From the NCBI GenBank assembly GCA_026261815.1, contig JAMPIT010000511.1:3333001-3397000 (forward strand): a stretch of DNA of 64,000 bases, read 5' to 3'. Positions within the stretch are counted from its first letter, which is position 1. Every line of letters starts with the position of its first letter. The stretch is from Monarcha castaneiventris obscurior (lineage: Eukaryota > Chordata > Aves > Passeriformes > Monarchidae). Below the pieces are notes generated by a model. The model saw nothing but the letters and a program-made list of their open reading frames with translations, was not told where the DNA came from and searched no databases. The position numbers were made by a program, and so were the translations under genes. Positions 37,545 through 49,872 of this stretch are shown one piece after another.

Positions 37545-38165
37545 CAGGGACAGGGAGCTCCTGGAGCGCTGTGGAGATGAGGAAGGGCCTGGAGCATCTC
37601 CCTGCCCAGGGAAGGCTGAGGGAGCTGGGGCTGCTCAGCCTCAAGAGGAGCCCCAGCTGAGAGGGGCCTCAGCCCTGGGTGCCCCTGGGTGCCCCTGGGT
37701 GTCCCTGGCTGTCCCTGGGTGCCCCTGGGTGCCCCTGGCTGTCCCTGGGTGCCCCTGGGTGCCCCTGGGTGTCCCTGGCTGTCCCTGGGTGCCCCTGGGT
37801 GCCCCTGGCTGTCCCTGGCTGTCCCTGGCTGTCCCTGGGTGCCCCTGGGTGTCCCTGGCTGTCCCTGGGTGCCCCTGGCTGTCCCTGGGTGCAGGGAGGG
37901 TCAGGGCAGGGCCCAGGCTCTGCTCCAGGGCCCAGCAGTGGCACCAGAGGAACAGGCAGGGCCTGAGCCCAGGCAGTTCCACCTGGACACAAGGAAGAAC
38001 TTTACTGTGGGCACTGGAGCAGAGCCTGGAGAGGGGCTGGAGTGTCCTCACTGGGATATTCCAGAGCCCTCTGTGCCCTGTGCTCTGGGATGGCCCTGAG
38101 GTGGGACCGGATGAGCCTCTGTGGCCCCCTAAACCTGACCCACTCCAGGGTTTTGGGATTCATCC
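37545..38165 (+). mobile_element. CR1 fragment interrupted by a minisatellite
   Basis: The left part (ggctgagggagctggggctg, ctgctcagcctcaagagg) and the right part (ctggacacaaggaagaactt, ggctggagtgtcctcactgg) read as consecutive pieces of a CR1 3' region. The short 10-bp array at 37676-37893 lies between them. Confidence 0.65.
37676..37893. repeat. 10-bp minisatellite inside CR1
   Basis: About 21 units of cccctgggtg or tccctggctg type occur in mixed order, so that 30- to 60-base blocks recur. Confidence 0.92.
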
Positions 38166-38374
38166 CCCCCAAATGCGTTTATTTGGCTGGTCCCAGGTGA
38201 AGGTATTCCAAAGCTCTGGCTGTGTTTTTATTCATGAGGAGATCGTTTTACTGCCTTCTCTGAGGCTGTCACCAAGGCCATCACCTCACCAGCTCACAGA
38301 TGGCTCATGGCTGTCCCTGTTCCCTCTCTGGGCTGGGCATGTAGAACTCCTAGGTGAGCTGATGTGCTTGGATG

Positions 38375-38853
38375 TGGGAGTTAGGTACTCCACACAAATC
38401 CGAGTTCTTTATCTTCACCTCTGGGGAGCTTTACCTCGAGCCCCAACAGATGAGAAACGGCTGCAGATGTTGTTTCAGGTTGTTTATTTCTCCTTCTCTC
38501 TGCCAGCTCTCAGCTCCGGCCGCACATCTGATGCAGCCGAGTCCGAGCGGGCACTGCCCAGCCCTGGGCTGTCCCGGCCTTTTTGTGCCCTTTCCATCAT
38601 CCAACCATTCTTCACAACGCATTTATTAGTTACTGTTCTGTACCAATTCATTTGCACCTATTCTAGACATGGAATTTCTACCTCTTTTTCATTCTACCAA
38701 TCATTTTGTGCCACCACCACTAGAGAAGATGGAGGAGAAGGAGAACAGGGCAATGCCCAAAATCGTCCATCTTAAACCCTTCGTCCTCATATTAAAAACC
38801 CTAAAATCGACTTTTTTACCTTGTAAAATACTAAACCACTACTCATTTTCACA
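38375..38853 (-). mobile_element. Candidate solo LTR, minus orientation
   Basis: On the minus strand this reads from TGTGAAAATGAG through a U3-like region and an AGAAATAAAC polyadenylation signal (gtttatttct on +, near 38480-38490). It ends in a U5-like stretch with ctgttggggctcg. Such an order (U3, AATAAA, then a gggGCTCG-type end) is typical of retroviral LTRs. No internal viral genes are seen. The boundaries are approximate. Confidence 0.55.
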
Positions 38854-40919
38854 CTCTGGTGGCTTGCAATGATTCTGGCAGTGTTGGTAACTTTTCCCAT
38901 GGGCTGAGGTCAAAGCCGGTGCCATTCTGGGCTCCTTGCCAGGGTCTGGGACCCCCTTGCTGGGGCTCCTGACCCCCCAGGGCAGCCCGAGGCGTGCCCT
39001 GAGCTCCCAGGGCAGCCAGAGGTGTGCCTTGGATTCCAACACTTGAAGGTGAAGGGATCCCTCCTGCATCCTCAGGACGTGGTGGCCGTGGGCTCCCAGC
39101 ACTCAGACCTTGTCACCAACATCGCTCTGCTTCATCCCGAGCCGCCCCTCACGCAGAGCTCAGCCCTGGTGGCATCCAGAGAGCAGGGGGGACATGAAGG
39201 ACAGGCAGAGGCACCTGAGAGCGAGGGCAGGGGACGCTGGAGCTGATAAGGAGGTGACTGGGGAGGAACGGTTTGAAATGCTGCATGTAAATGTGGGAGC
39301 ACTGAGTCCCCAGATAAGATGCCGGTGGGTGAGATAACAAAGGTTCAGGGAGGGCTGATCTCGGGAATGCTTCCTGATAGCGGCTGTGCTCGGAAGGAAT
39401 TCGCTGCCTGCTTTTCCTTGATAGGGAGGTGACCTCCCTCTGCTGCCCGCCGGGGTTTGGGGTTGGTATCTGGATAATATTTGTCAACAGAACAGACCAA
39501 ACACCGCCTTGATCTCTGTTCTAACGCACCTGCTGTTTGTTCCGGGGATTTTCAGCAGAGAGGCAGAGAGGGGAGGGTGTGTAATTTAATCTCCTGGCTG
39601 TAAAAATCCATTTCTGCTTGTACTTGTTGATAATTTAACTGTGACGCAGCAAATGTGAAATGATTCGAGTGCACTTTGATAGAGTTGTCGTAATGAAGGG
39701 TGATCTGTACCCACAGGTACAGGGTGGTGCTCACAGTTTGATGGATGACTGGCACAATTTGGGGTTTTTTCCCATTATTTTGGTGTTGATTGTCCTCCAG
39801 ATATTAATAAGATTCTTTTACCACTGCCCTCTCTGCAGTACCCTCATCAGGGCTCCGTAAAATAACCATTTTTGTTTGAACTAAAGAACTGACTGGAGGA
39901 GAAAGACCAGGTTTGGATCAGGGTGGATTTGTTCCAAGGAACTCCAAGGGCAGAGCGGGATCTCCTGTAAAATGAACATTTTGTGCGGTCATCAGCCGGT
40001 TACAGATGAAATCCTTACATACAGAAGGAGATGTAGGAGTGTTGATTTTAGAAAAAGAACAGAAATTATCCCTTGGAGCGAAACCAAACCTGTCAGTCCT
40101 GGCTGGTTTTGTCTGTCTGGGGAGATGAGTGCCTTGAGTACCTGTCTGGGAGGGCTGAAAATAGACAGGGAGGGGTTTGGGATGAGGGGAAATCGCAGCC
40201 TGGAGAGGCTGGGGGTGTGCTGGGAATGCAGGCACTGGGAGAGCCGGAGCTTCCCCAGCTCCGCAGTTCTGATCCCCTTTTCCCGGGGGAGACTCGCCCA
40301 GCTCAGCTCCAGCTCCTGGGGTGATGCCTGCGGTGATTCCTGGGTAAATGGAGCCCTTTTGGATTGTGGCACCCGCTCCTTTTTCCTGTGTTCCCTCCAT
40401 TCTCCCCCTTGTTGCTGGTCAGGCACCCCGGTGTTCCTGTGGGAGCTGGTTTTGCTGTGATCCAGGGAAAGCTGACTCTTGGCCGACCCAGAGGAATATT
40501 TCCAGGAGCTGTGGGTGCTGTGAAGTGCTCAGAGGAGGTTGTGGCCATCAGCTGCTGCTGGCTCTTGTCCCTGAGGTGCCACAGGCAGGTCCCAGCCAGG
40601 AGCAGGTGCTGCAGGCACTGCAGTAATTTGGAATTCTCACATTTTCCCACATTTTCCTGCCCTGGAGGAGATCCTGCTGCTCTTCTGGAGTCACAGCAGC
40701 ATCCCAACACCAGGTCTGGGCACTCCATCCAACCCTTTTCTCCCCACACATCCCCGGGAACATTGGATTCCCAGTGGGATTCCACTGAAGAGCTCTGGGG
40801 CACTCAGGGCTGTTCAGAGTTCATAATTTTCAATTCTCATTAAGGATGATGTAATTAATTCAGACATAAAGCAGTGTTGAGTCAACCTTGACACGTGCCC
40901 TGTGAAACTCTCAGCCATT

Positions 40920-41095
40920 CAGAGAATCAGAGAATCCTGGAATGCTTTGGGTGGGAAGGGACCTCAAAGCTCATCCCGTCCCACCCCCTGCCATGGGCAG
41001 GGACACCTCCCACTGTCCCAGGGTGCTCCAAGTCCTTTCCAAGCTGGCCTGGGACACTGGCAGGGATGGGGCAGCCTGTGCTGTGTCCCAGGACT
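40920..41095 (-). mobile_element. CR1 3' fragment
   Basis: The fragment contains agagaatcctggaatgcttt, gggtgggaagggacctcaaa and gacacctcccactgtcccag. Confidence 0.8.
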
Positions 41096-41099
41096 GCAC

Positions 41100-41225
41100 T
41101 GGAAGAAGCAGCAGATGAGGAATGGGAGTGTGGAAGCAGATGAGGAATGGGGAATGGGAGTGTGGAAGCAGATGAGGAATGGGAGTGTGGAAGCAGATGA
41201 GGAATGGGGAATGGGAATATGGAAG
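41100..41225. repeat. Short tandem repeat, gaatgggagtgtggaagcag units
   Basis: Four copies of gatgaggaatgggagtgtgg, some with an inserted ggaatgg, lie directly after a CR1 fragment. Confidence 0.85.
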
Positions 41226-43091
41226 CAGCTGGTGGAGATTTCAGTCCCTGTGTGTCTCCAGTGATTGTTGTGCTCAGGGACAGGTTTCCAGAAGGTTCTG
41301 TTTGTGGCCTGTGCATGTCTGGCCAGCGGAGAGGTGCAGGCAGAGCCGTGCTGTCCCTCCGAGCATCCCACGCCCAGGATGCTCCTCCCCAAAGCCCTTT
41401 CCCGGTGCTCCTGGCTCTGCTGGGTTCATCCCCAGCTCCTGGGCCAGCCTGGCACGTCAGGAATGCAGCACTGAGCTCCGTGAGGCCTTTATTGCTGGAA
41501 GACTTCGGGAAGAAGAACGGCTCTGGTTCTCCCAGACAGGGAGCAGCTGTTCCTGGCAGAGGCTGCCCTGGGATTTGTGCCAGTGAAATCTCGGCTCCTC
41601 CTGTGTCCAACTCCACAGCAGACACCGGCTCATCCCACTGATACCCAGCAGACAGCGTGGAACAGCCGGAATGAACAAATCCTGCTCCCTCCTCGCAGCT
41701 TTGGGCTGAGCAGAGCGTTTCAGAGACCTCCCCAGCACTTGTGGAGCTGGGCTGGGCATTCTGGACCTGAAATCACCCCTCAGATTTACGGGGTTTTGTT
41801 TGCTCCAGTCCATCTGTGGGACCTTGGCTGATTCCCTGCCTCCTTCCCTTGTTTTGCCAGTGGCAGGTGGAAGTTTTTTGGGGTTTGGCAGGCTGTGTCC
41901 TCATGGCCTGTCTGGGGTGGGAAATCGGAATTGTTCACAGTGCAGAGATGTTAATGAGCATTTCGGAAAGGCCGGAGTGCATCAGGCAGTGAGGGGAGCT
42001 TTTGTCTAAGCAGGAAACAAGCAGCTCTGGGAACTTGATAAACCCACCCGGGAACTTGATAATCCCACCTGGGAATTCCTGGCTGGCTGAAGGTGGGAGG
42101 CACAGGGGCAGCTGGAATCTAAAATGAGGTTTTTTCCCTTTCGTGAGAGCTTCCGCTCAGGGAATCCCTGCAGGAGTTACTGCTGAGTGGGTGCTGGAAT
42201 GTTTGGATGGACACAGGAGCCCTCACTTTGCTGCTGAGAAGGAGCTGCTTGGTCCTCAGAAGCAACAATTGATTGACTTGTGGTGAATTCTGGGAATTCT
42301 CTCAGCAGAAAACACTCTTGAAAATGGATTTTTCTAAAGAATTCACCCAAAATGATAAGGCCAGGCCTGTTTTATGCTCCCCTGCTCGAGTTATTCAGTC
42401 TCTTCCTAAGGAAATAGGACACTGCAAACAGCTTTTCACAGCTCCTTTCTTGGCAGGAAGAGCCAAAGCTGGGTTGGAAAGGACGAGTTTGGAAAGGAGT
42501 AAAGGAGGAAAAACCAAGTTTTATTTCCCTCATAGCTACTGGAAAGCACCTTTCTTGTCCCTGCTGCTGTTAAATTAAAGCTCCAGCATGAGTTTATCAG
42601 GGAATGAAATCTCGGAGCTTCCCGGAGGCTTTAAGCAGGTACTCCTTTTTTTTTTTCCCCTAAAGAGTCATTGAGGACAAGGTGGAATTCGGGGCAGAAA
42701 TGAGAATTTAGCTGAACAATTTGTTGCTTTAGCTGACGCCTGGCACCTCTCAGAGGGCTCCCCACACCCTGGCAGAGGAAGGATTTATTGCTGTGCAGGT
42801 CTCCCGTGGAATAATGTGGTGTAAAATGACAATGTCAGAGCAAGTTAAGGATCTGCTGCGTTCTGAGAGACTTCCCTGCAATAATCCTGAGTATTAAACT
42901 TCTGGAGACGCTGCAGGAATTACCACGGGGACCATTCTGAGCAAACGACTGCTCCTTCAACATCATCATTACCCAGGCTTTGCTCCCTCATAAAAATTCC
43001 TCTCGGTGATCCCAGATAATCTTTTGTGTTGCCTGTCTTTTATTTTTTAGTGTAAATCAGCAGCAATGCTGCCCTTCGAAGGGAGGGAGGG

Positions 43092-43196
43092 AGCTCTGAG
43101 CACCCTGGGCTGGTGGAAGGTGTCCCTGGATCCGGGGGAGGGATTGGATAATCCTTAAGGTCCTTCCAACCAAACCGTGCTGGGATTCTGTGAAAA
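43092..43196 (+). mobile_element. Short CR1 3' end
   Basis: The stretch taaggtccttccaaccaaac, followed by cgtgctgggattctgtga, is a typical CR1 terminus. Confidence 0.7.
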
Positions 43197-44640
43197 GATG
43201 ATTTTTGCGAGGGCAGGATTGAGGCAGGGGTTGGAGGAGGAGGAGGGAGCTGGGGTGGGAGAAGCTTTCGTGCCTGGTGGTCTCTGGAGTTGGGAGGGGT
43301 CAGAGACAACCTGGAAGTGCTGGTGCAGTTGGTGACATCAGTGAATTGTGAGGAGCTCCTGAGACGTTCACCTGTACTCCTCCAGGCCCCGCTCTCTGCG
43401 TGAATGCAGGACCTGGGACGAAAAAAAAGAAATGGTGACAGGAATATTTTCCGTGCTGTACGAAAGACAGGAAGCACAAATAAACCAGCGTGTGGAGATG
43501 ACTTTTCCAGAGCAAGGTGTGGCCCCAGGCGTGTCTAGACTGTGCAGCAGATTGGAGCTGAGCTCGGGGCCATCCCGGCTGTGTCACCTTGGCCTCGTCC
43601 CCTCGGTGCCGCAGGGAGTTGGGCACCGACCTCTGTGTGGGACACAGGATCCCTGCTGGGCTGCCCGGGAAGATTCACTGCTCCCAGGCTGCTTTTCTGG
43701 GAACGGTGCCCAGCTTTTGTTTCATTCCTGCCCAATCCCAAGCACCTTGCTCGGAGGAGAGCAGGATCAGAAATTAAAAAGGTAAACGTGGTCTCCGTTG
43801 GAGACAATCCGTAGCTGGATCTTTTCCTCCTCCCTTCTGCTCCTTTTGAATCTGATCCAACATTTGATTTAATGCTGGATTTCCTGCCTTTTGTAGCTCT
43901 GGCTCAGAGCTTTCCCAATATTTGATCTCCCTCTCTTTTTCTGGAGTTACAACATCCAGGCCATGGATATTTGGGGAATCTTCAGGGAGGCCTCATTTAC
44001 TTGGATGACCTTGGAGAGAGGAATGGAATGATTTCTTTGCCTCCCACTGCCCCTGCAGCCACCTCAGAGGCTTTAATTATTAATGGATTATCCTGGAGCC
44101 GTCGGCACTTGGGATGGGAAGGTGCAGCAGGGATTCCTGTGCTGTGTCCCAGGACTGTGTGGATGCAGCTCCATGTGCCCATTCCCCCGCGTTCATCGCG
44201 GCTCTGTCCGTACCTGTGTCGTCGTGCTCCTGGCAGGGACACCTTCACTGCTGCTGGAATATTTTTCCATTGATTTTTTTCCAGTTAAATGATGCCTTTT
44301 TGTGAGGGGCTTGTGGTGGAAAAGCTGAATCCTGGCTCTGGAAAACACCTTCTCCCAGGTGCTGGGGACTGAGCGGAGAGCAGGAAAAGCAGAGCAGGTC
44401 TGACCCTGGAATGGGAATCTTGTCCTGGTTTTCCTGACTTTCCTTGCTTGGCCAAAATGGGGATTATTTCTGTTTAATACTGACCAGATAACCCAGAATC
44501 TGGAGATAATTCATGGGTTCATTTGGGGGATTTGGGAGCAGCCCAGGTTTGTCCTCTGCCACCTGAGGTGGGATCACCCAGTCCAGGCCTGGTGCCTAAA
44601 GAAGGGAGGAGGATGAAGATAATCACTCCTTTCCCAGGAT

Positions 44641-44745
44641 TTTAATCCTGGAATATCCTGAACTGGAAGGGACCCACAAGGATCACCAAATTCAACCCCT
44701 GGCCCTGCAGAGACAATCCCCCATGTCCTCATTGCCCTAATGCTT
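44641..44745 (-). mobile_element. CR1 fragment
   Basis: The pieces tcctgaactggaagggaccc and ttcaacccctggccctgcag match the CR1 subfamily seen at 4830-5160. Confidence 0.6.
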
Positions 44746-46117
44746 CAGCTGCCTGCAGTATGGAATATCTTCATCCTTTCCAGACCTGAGACAGAAAATG
44801 ACCCCAAATCCTCCCCCAGCACCACCCTTGGGTGTTCTCCTCCTGCCTGAAGAGTGCAGCAGAACAAACACAGCTTTATCCCACTTTTTAGGGCAGAGTT
44901 GCTTTGGAAATCTGGCAGTGGAGATGCCAAAACAAGTCCCTGCCACATGCTCGGTGTGAGGATGGTGAGATTTGGCTCTGAACTATTGGTCCCTGCTCAT
45001 GGCCCTGCTTTCATCTCACCTCCCGGCCCTCCTGATTCCAAGGACATCGCTATCCCAAATATTTTCCTCCTAGGATTCCAAGGAAGGAATTCCTGTGCGA
45101 TTCCCTGTCTGAGGAGGGGCTCTTGTGTCTTTACTGCAGAATTCATCTTTTTTAAAGCTGATGTTGTGGCAGCTTGAGCTCAGCACAGAGGGAATTCCTG
45201 GGATTGGGGAAGCCATTCCAGAGGCTGATGAAGGACAAACCTCCCATGCTGCTGCTGGAGAGGAGCAGGAGGAGTTTGGGTTGGGGCAGTGCCGTGTTTG
45301 ATGTGAGAGGGAGATTTTTGGGCCTTGAGGGGATTCTTGGGGTGTTTCTTCTCCTCCTGATCCCATTTCTTCTGGCACAGGGAAAAGAGGGGGTGGAAAC
45401 AACATTTTTCCTCAGTGGAAAGGGTTCTGCTCATTATTTCTGAATGAAAACTGGAGAAACACGCAGGAGTTTGGAGGATGTGGTGACGTGACAAAACTCA
45501 GCCGATGTCCTGGGGCCCTCCTCATCCATCTTCCTTCCACGAAGGGAAAACTCAGGACAACCTTTCTCCCTAACATCTATTCAAAAATTGGAGAAAAAAC
45601 CCCATCCTGATTTCCACAAACCTCTCCAAGCTCCCCAGACTGGTTTTTCAGCCAGCATTGGTGTTGTTTGCTGATGGGATCTCCACAATTCTCCATCAGC
45701 TGTGGCTCATGGTGGCCGTGCCAGCTGTGGATAACCCCAAGCTTGGACATAAATTCCCAGAAAAGCAGCGAACAAATTCTGGGGAAGCAAATTGCCAGGG
45801 AGAGGAATGGAAAGGCTGATGAAGGCAGACTCAGGCACCACAGGAACGCGGGGCTGGAGCAGGGAGGGAGGGAAGTGACTTCCTTGATGGGAGCTGAAGG
45901 TTGGAACAGGACACAATTCCATGGCTTCACAGCGGGTGGGAGGCGATGGAAGAAGCACCTGGAGGACCAGGGTGGATCCCTGTTGAGTTGGGATGGAGAG
46001 GGAAAAGGGGTTTGTGATGCTTTGGAGGCTTCAGTTGGGCCATAAAGTGCACGGCAGCACTGCCTTAAAATGTTCAGGGCCTAAAGGGGCTCCAGGAGAG
46101 CGGGAGGGATGGAGGAG

Positions 46118-46372
46118 CAGGATGAGGGGGAATGGCTTCAAACTGGAAAAGGGGAAATGTGGGTGGGATATTGGGAAGAAATTCATCCCTGTGAGAGCAG
46201 TGAGGGGCTGGGATGGAATTCCCAGGGAAGCTGTGGCTGCCCCTGGATCCCTGGGAGTGTCCAAGGCCAGGTTGGACGGGGCCTGGAGCAGCCTGGGATA
46301 GTGGGAGGTGTCCCTGGAAGGTGGAATTGGATGAGTTTAAGGTGCTTCCAACCTCAGCCATTCCACAATTCC
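46118..46372 (+). mobile_element. CR1 3' fragment
   Basis: The CR1 order is gaatggcttcaaactggaaa, ttgggaagaaattcatccct, tcccagggaagctgtggctg and ggcctggagcagcctgggat. It is the ordinary, non-chimeric structure. Confidence 0.8.
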
Positions 46373-48694
46373 CTGCTGCTGCACTCCTTGTGGAGAGGCC
46401 ACCACACAGTAGGAGCCTTTCTTAAAGAATTTCTCGTGGCTTTTGGGCCTGGAGATCGGGACCAAGCAGATTCTGGGGATTTGGCGGGAAGCCACTGCTC
46501 AGCTTTCCCTCAGCCGTGGCCGTGGTGCGAAATTCAGATCTGGAGTAAACAAGCAGATGGTTCCACCGAGCTCTTTGCGAGGGGAATTCTGCTCCCAAAC
46601 CCAGCTGCAGCTGGAAGTTACGGAGTAAAACAGCCCTGACACTGAGAGTTCAAATTGCTCTGTCTGCAGGAAACTCGGGAATGTGGGTTCTTCCTGCAAA
46701 TACCCACAAGTGGTGGAGCTTTCCCATCTTTCTGTCCCCAGGCAGGAATTTTTCATGGGCTGAGCAAGAGCCTCACCCACAGGAGAACTCCCGGCACAGT
46801 CAGAGCTCAGCACCAGGTCAGGAGTCTGGGTGGGCTGTGGCTGTTGCCATCGCTCCAGCTTCATAAATCAACTATAAATAAATAAAAATAAAAATAAACA
46901 CAAGCTTCAGCCTGTTCTGAGGTGGAGGAGGTGGTGGGAGGACAGGACGTGGTGTTGCCATCATCAGTCAGAGCCTGTGCTGGAGGAGCTGGTGGCAGTG
47001 GTCAGGCACTGGATTAGTCCAGGCTTTTGCCTGTGGGCAGCACCAGCCTAAGCCTGGCTTAGACCTGTCCTAGGGCTTTGTCACCTCCCCTGGTCACAGC
47101 CCCTCCGTTCCCCTCAGCTCTAAAAGGGAGGCAGAAACTGTGCCCCCAAAGGGCGATTTCAGCATCTGGGGGGGCTTGGGGCCATTATTTATCATCAAAT
47201 GGGGCTGATCATAAAACTCCGATGGCACTGCCATCCCACGGGGCCAGACGTGAGCCAGAAAATCGCTCTTTGCTCCAGAGAGCTCCCAGGTTCTGCTTTC
47301 CTTCTTCCCGAGGCTGCTTGGCATTCCACTGGCGTTCCCACAGCCACGGCTGCTGGAATTCGAGCGGGTTTTTCATGGAGCTGTCAGGAATCCGAGTTGC
47401 ACTTCCCAAATCGTGTTTTCTCCCAGTTCCTGTGACGTTTTTTGCTGCGCTGTAAAAGAGATTTGTAGAAACTACAGAAACAAAGGAGAAAACAGAGGAG
47501 AGGAGTGTTCGGAGGTGGCAGCTGGGCTGGTTTGGGGGCCGCTGGTGCCATCCGCAGCGTGTGACGGGTGACGTGTGGCTGAAACCCTTGATGTGGTGGC
47601 ATCCGCTGGGACTTCAGAGCTCTTTTGCAATGTGATTCCTTCCTTTCCCCCTCTTTGCTGAAGGTGCTTTTCCTTCTGAAGCTGAGCGGTGACGGCAGCA
47701 GGGGTGGCCGTGTCCCTTTTCCCCGGAATGTGCCGAGCAGCGCCGCGGGAGGGGAGGCCCGGGCCGTGAGGGGGAACAGGGCAGGGCTGAAGCCGTGCCC
47801 GGGGCGAGCGCGGCGGAGCTGCCACCGAGCCCCGTTTGTCACTTCCAGCGAGCCTCTTCCATTATTAATGTGACATCGCGGAGCCAGCCGGGATCAGCTC
47901 GGTCCCTGCTGCGTGTCTGGGAGCGCAGCTGAGCTTGACCTCGTTGTGCACCGCTTCCCAAAGGGAGCAGCTCCTGGGCCCGGTGAGCTGGAAAGCCGCC
48001 AGGCTGCGGCTCCGAAATTGCCCCTTTCGGCTCCTTGGGCTCCCTCTGCAGATTCCAGCCGGCTGGAACATCCCCCCTCGCTGCCCTGGCAGCCTCGGTT
48101 GTCAATAAAAGTGCAGGTTTAATGGAATTTAAGTGCATTGTTAGGGTGACAAAGGCGCGAGTGAGCCCGCACGGAGGGCTGGGGCTGCTGTTATTTATCT
48201 GGTGATAAACACAGCCCGGCTCCTTATCAGCGCATCTCCCTTTGCCTGCCCGGGGAAAACAATCTCTGCAGCCCTGATAGCAGGCAGAGAGGCTTCAGAG
48301 GAAATTCTAATAAAGCTGTAGCAGCTTTCGGGGGGGATTTGTGATGCAGCATTAGCGAGCCTCAATTGCATTCGCCTTCCTTCTGTTGTGCTGAATGAGG
48401 GGCTGTTTGCTGCTGAATGGAATCGATATAATCGTGTTTGTCTCCTGGTGTGGTGTGACTGGAACCAAGCGCTGCTTCCAGGGTGGGAGTGTCGTGGGAA
48501 GCACCTGGGTTCTGTCACTTGACTTCTTTTTATTGGAAATTTATTGTCTCTCTAATTAGCAGCGAGGGTGGGAGTCATTATTTTATTATTTTAATCGTGG
48601 GCAGCCCTTTCTGTCCCCATTTGCAGGGGTCCAGAGGTCTCGCTGTGGATGCAGCACTGGCACAGGTGTTGTGTAGGATCCTGTTTTCCTTTCC

Positions 48695-48935
48695 AGGATA
48701 ACTGAGGTTGGAAAACCCCTCCAGGATCATCAAATCCAACCTGGGACCAATTCTTGTCCCCAGCCCAGAGCGCCGAGTGCGGCATCCAGGAATTCCTTGG
48801 GCACCTCCAGGGATGGGAGCTCCAAACCTCCCTGGGCAGTTCCAAGGCCTGACCACCCTTTCCATGAGGAAATTCCTCCTGGAATTTCCAACCTCCTGAT
48901 GTCCAACCTGAGTGCAGAGCAAAGCTGGCTCCTGG
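48695..48935 (-). mobile_element. CR1 3' fragment
   Basis: The fragment contains tgaggttggaaaacccctcc, aggatcatcaaatccaacct and caaggcctgaccaccctttc. Confidence 0.7.
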
Positions 48936-49187
48936 CAGGAACCCCCTCTCCTCCAGCCTTGACACCGGCTGCGTCCCTTCTGAAATATCTTGGAATTATC
49001 CAGACGCAGCTTTGGAGTCCAAACCTTTGGTGTGACCTGGGGAATGTCCTGCACTCAGAGCTCTGATGGGATTTTAGCGGCATTAGGGTGAAAACTGGGA
49101 ATATTTCTGTGTTCCTGGCCAGCTCAGTGCTTTGCAGTCACCTTTGTGCCCCAGCTGCATTTTGCTCCATGGTAGTGGCTTTGGGTT

Positions 49188-49368
49188 AAAGAGGTTTTTA
49201 CCCTAAAACTAAAAACCTACATTTTCTGAATGCCTGGGAAATACTTACCTCTGAGATGAGCTTATTACTCTTTTTTTTGAAGAGGTTTTCCACTCTAAAA
49301 CTAAAAGTCTAAATTTTCTGAATGCCTGGGAAATACTTGCCTCCAAGATGAGCTCTTTGCTCTTTTTA
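49188..49368. repeat. 91-bp tandem duplication
   Basis: Two adjacent copies share agaggtttt, ctaaaactaaaa and ttttctgaatgcctgggaaa, then atactt and gatgagct, at an offset of 91 bases. They differ at about ten positions. Confidence 0.88.
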
Positions 49369-49831
49369 TATTTAACATGGGTACCCATTGCCTGTGTGTA
49401 TAAATGTGTGGAATGTCCATGAAATCCAAGAAAAACTAATCCACAGTGGGCGGGTTTGTGCATAAATCAGTGCTAAATGTAATAAAAACCCCTCTGAGAC
49501 ACTTTCACCTGTTGGGTTGCTCAGCTGTGACAGTTCCAGAAATGCCTGTGGACCATTGAGTCACTTCTCATTAAAGTGAAATTAAACCCGAACAGAGATC
49601 CAGGAGAATTCAGCCTGAGATAATTTTGAAACATTTCAGAGGGGAAGGAAAACAGCAGAAAAATGAGATTATCAGGCCCCCTGGACAGTGGAAATTGGTT
49701 TGGCTTTGGCTCCAGTTGAGCTTCATCAGCCCAAATCAGCCAAGGATTCGGTTTGTGCTCCTTCAGAGATGAGCTGGGGAAATGCCACATAAAAAAATGA
49801 AGAATTAAGAACTCTAGTGCAGAAGTTCCTG

Positions 49832-49872
49832 CAAAAAAAAAAAAAAACCAAACCAAACAAACAAAAAAAAGG
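49832..49872. repeat. A-rich tract
   Basis: A run of A is followed by accaaacc and aaacaaac repeats. Confidence 0.8.

Noticed and set aside
37492..38775. 427-codon + strand frame
   Set aside because: It spans CR1, a 10-bp array and an LTR, so it is chance openness.
35765..38853. Two LTRs as the ends of one provirus
   Set aside because: They are in opposite orientation and differ in sequence, and no retroviral coding remnants lie between them.
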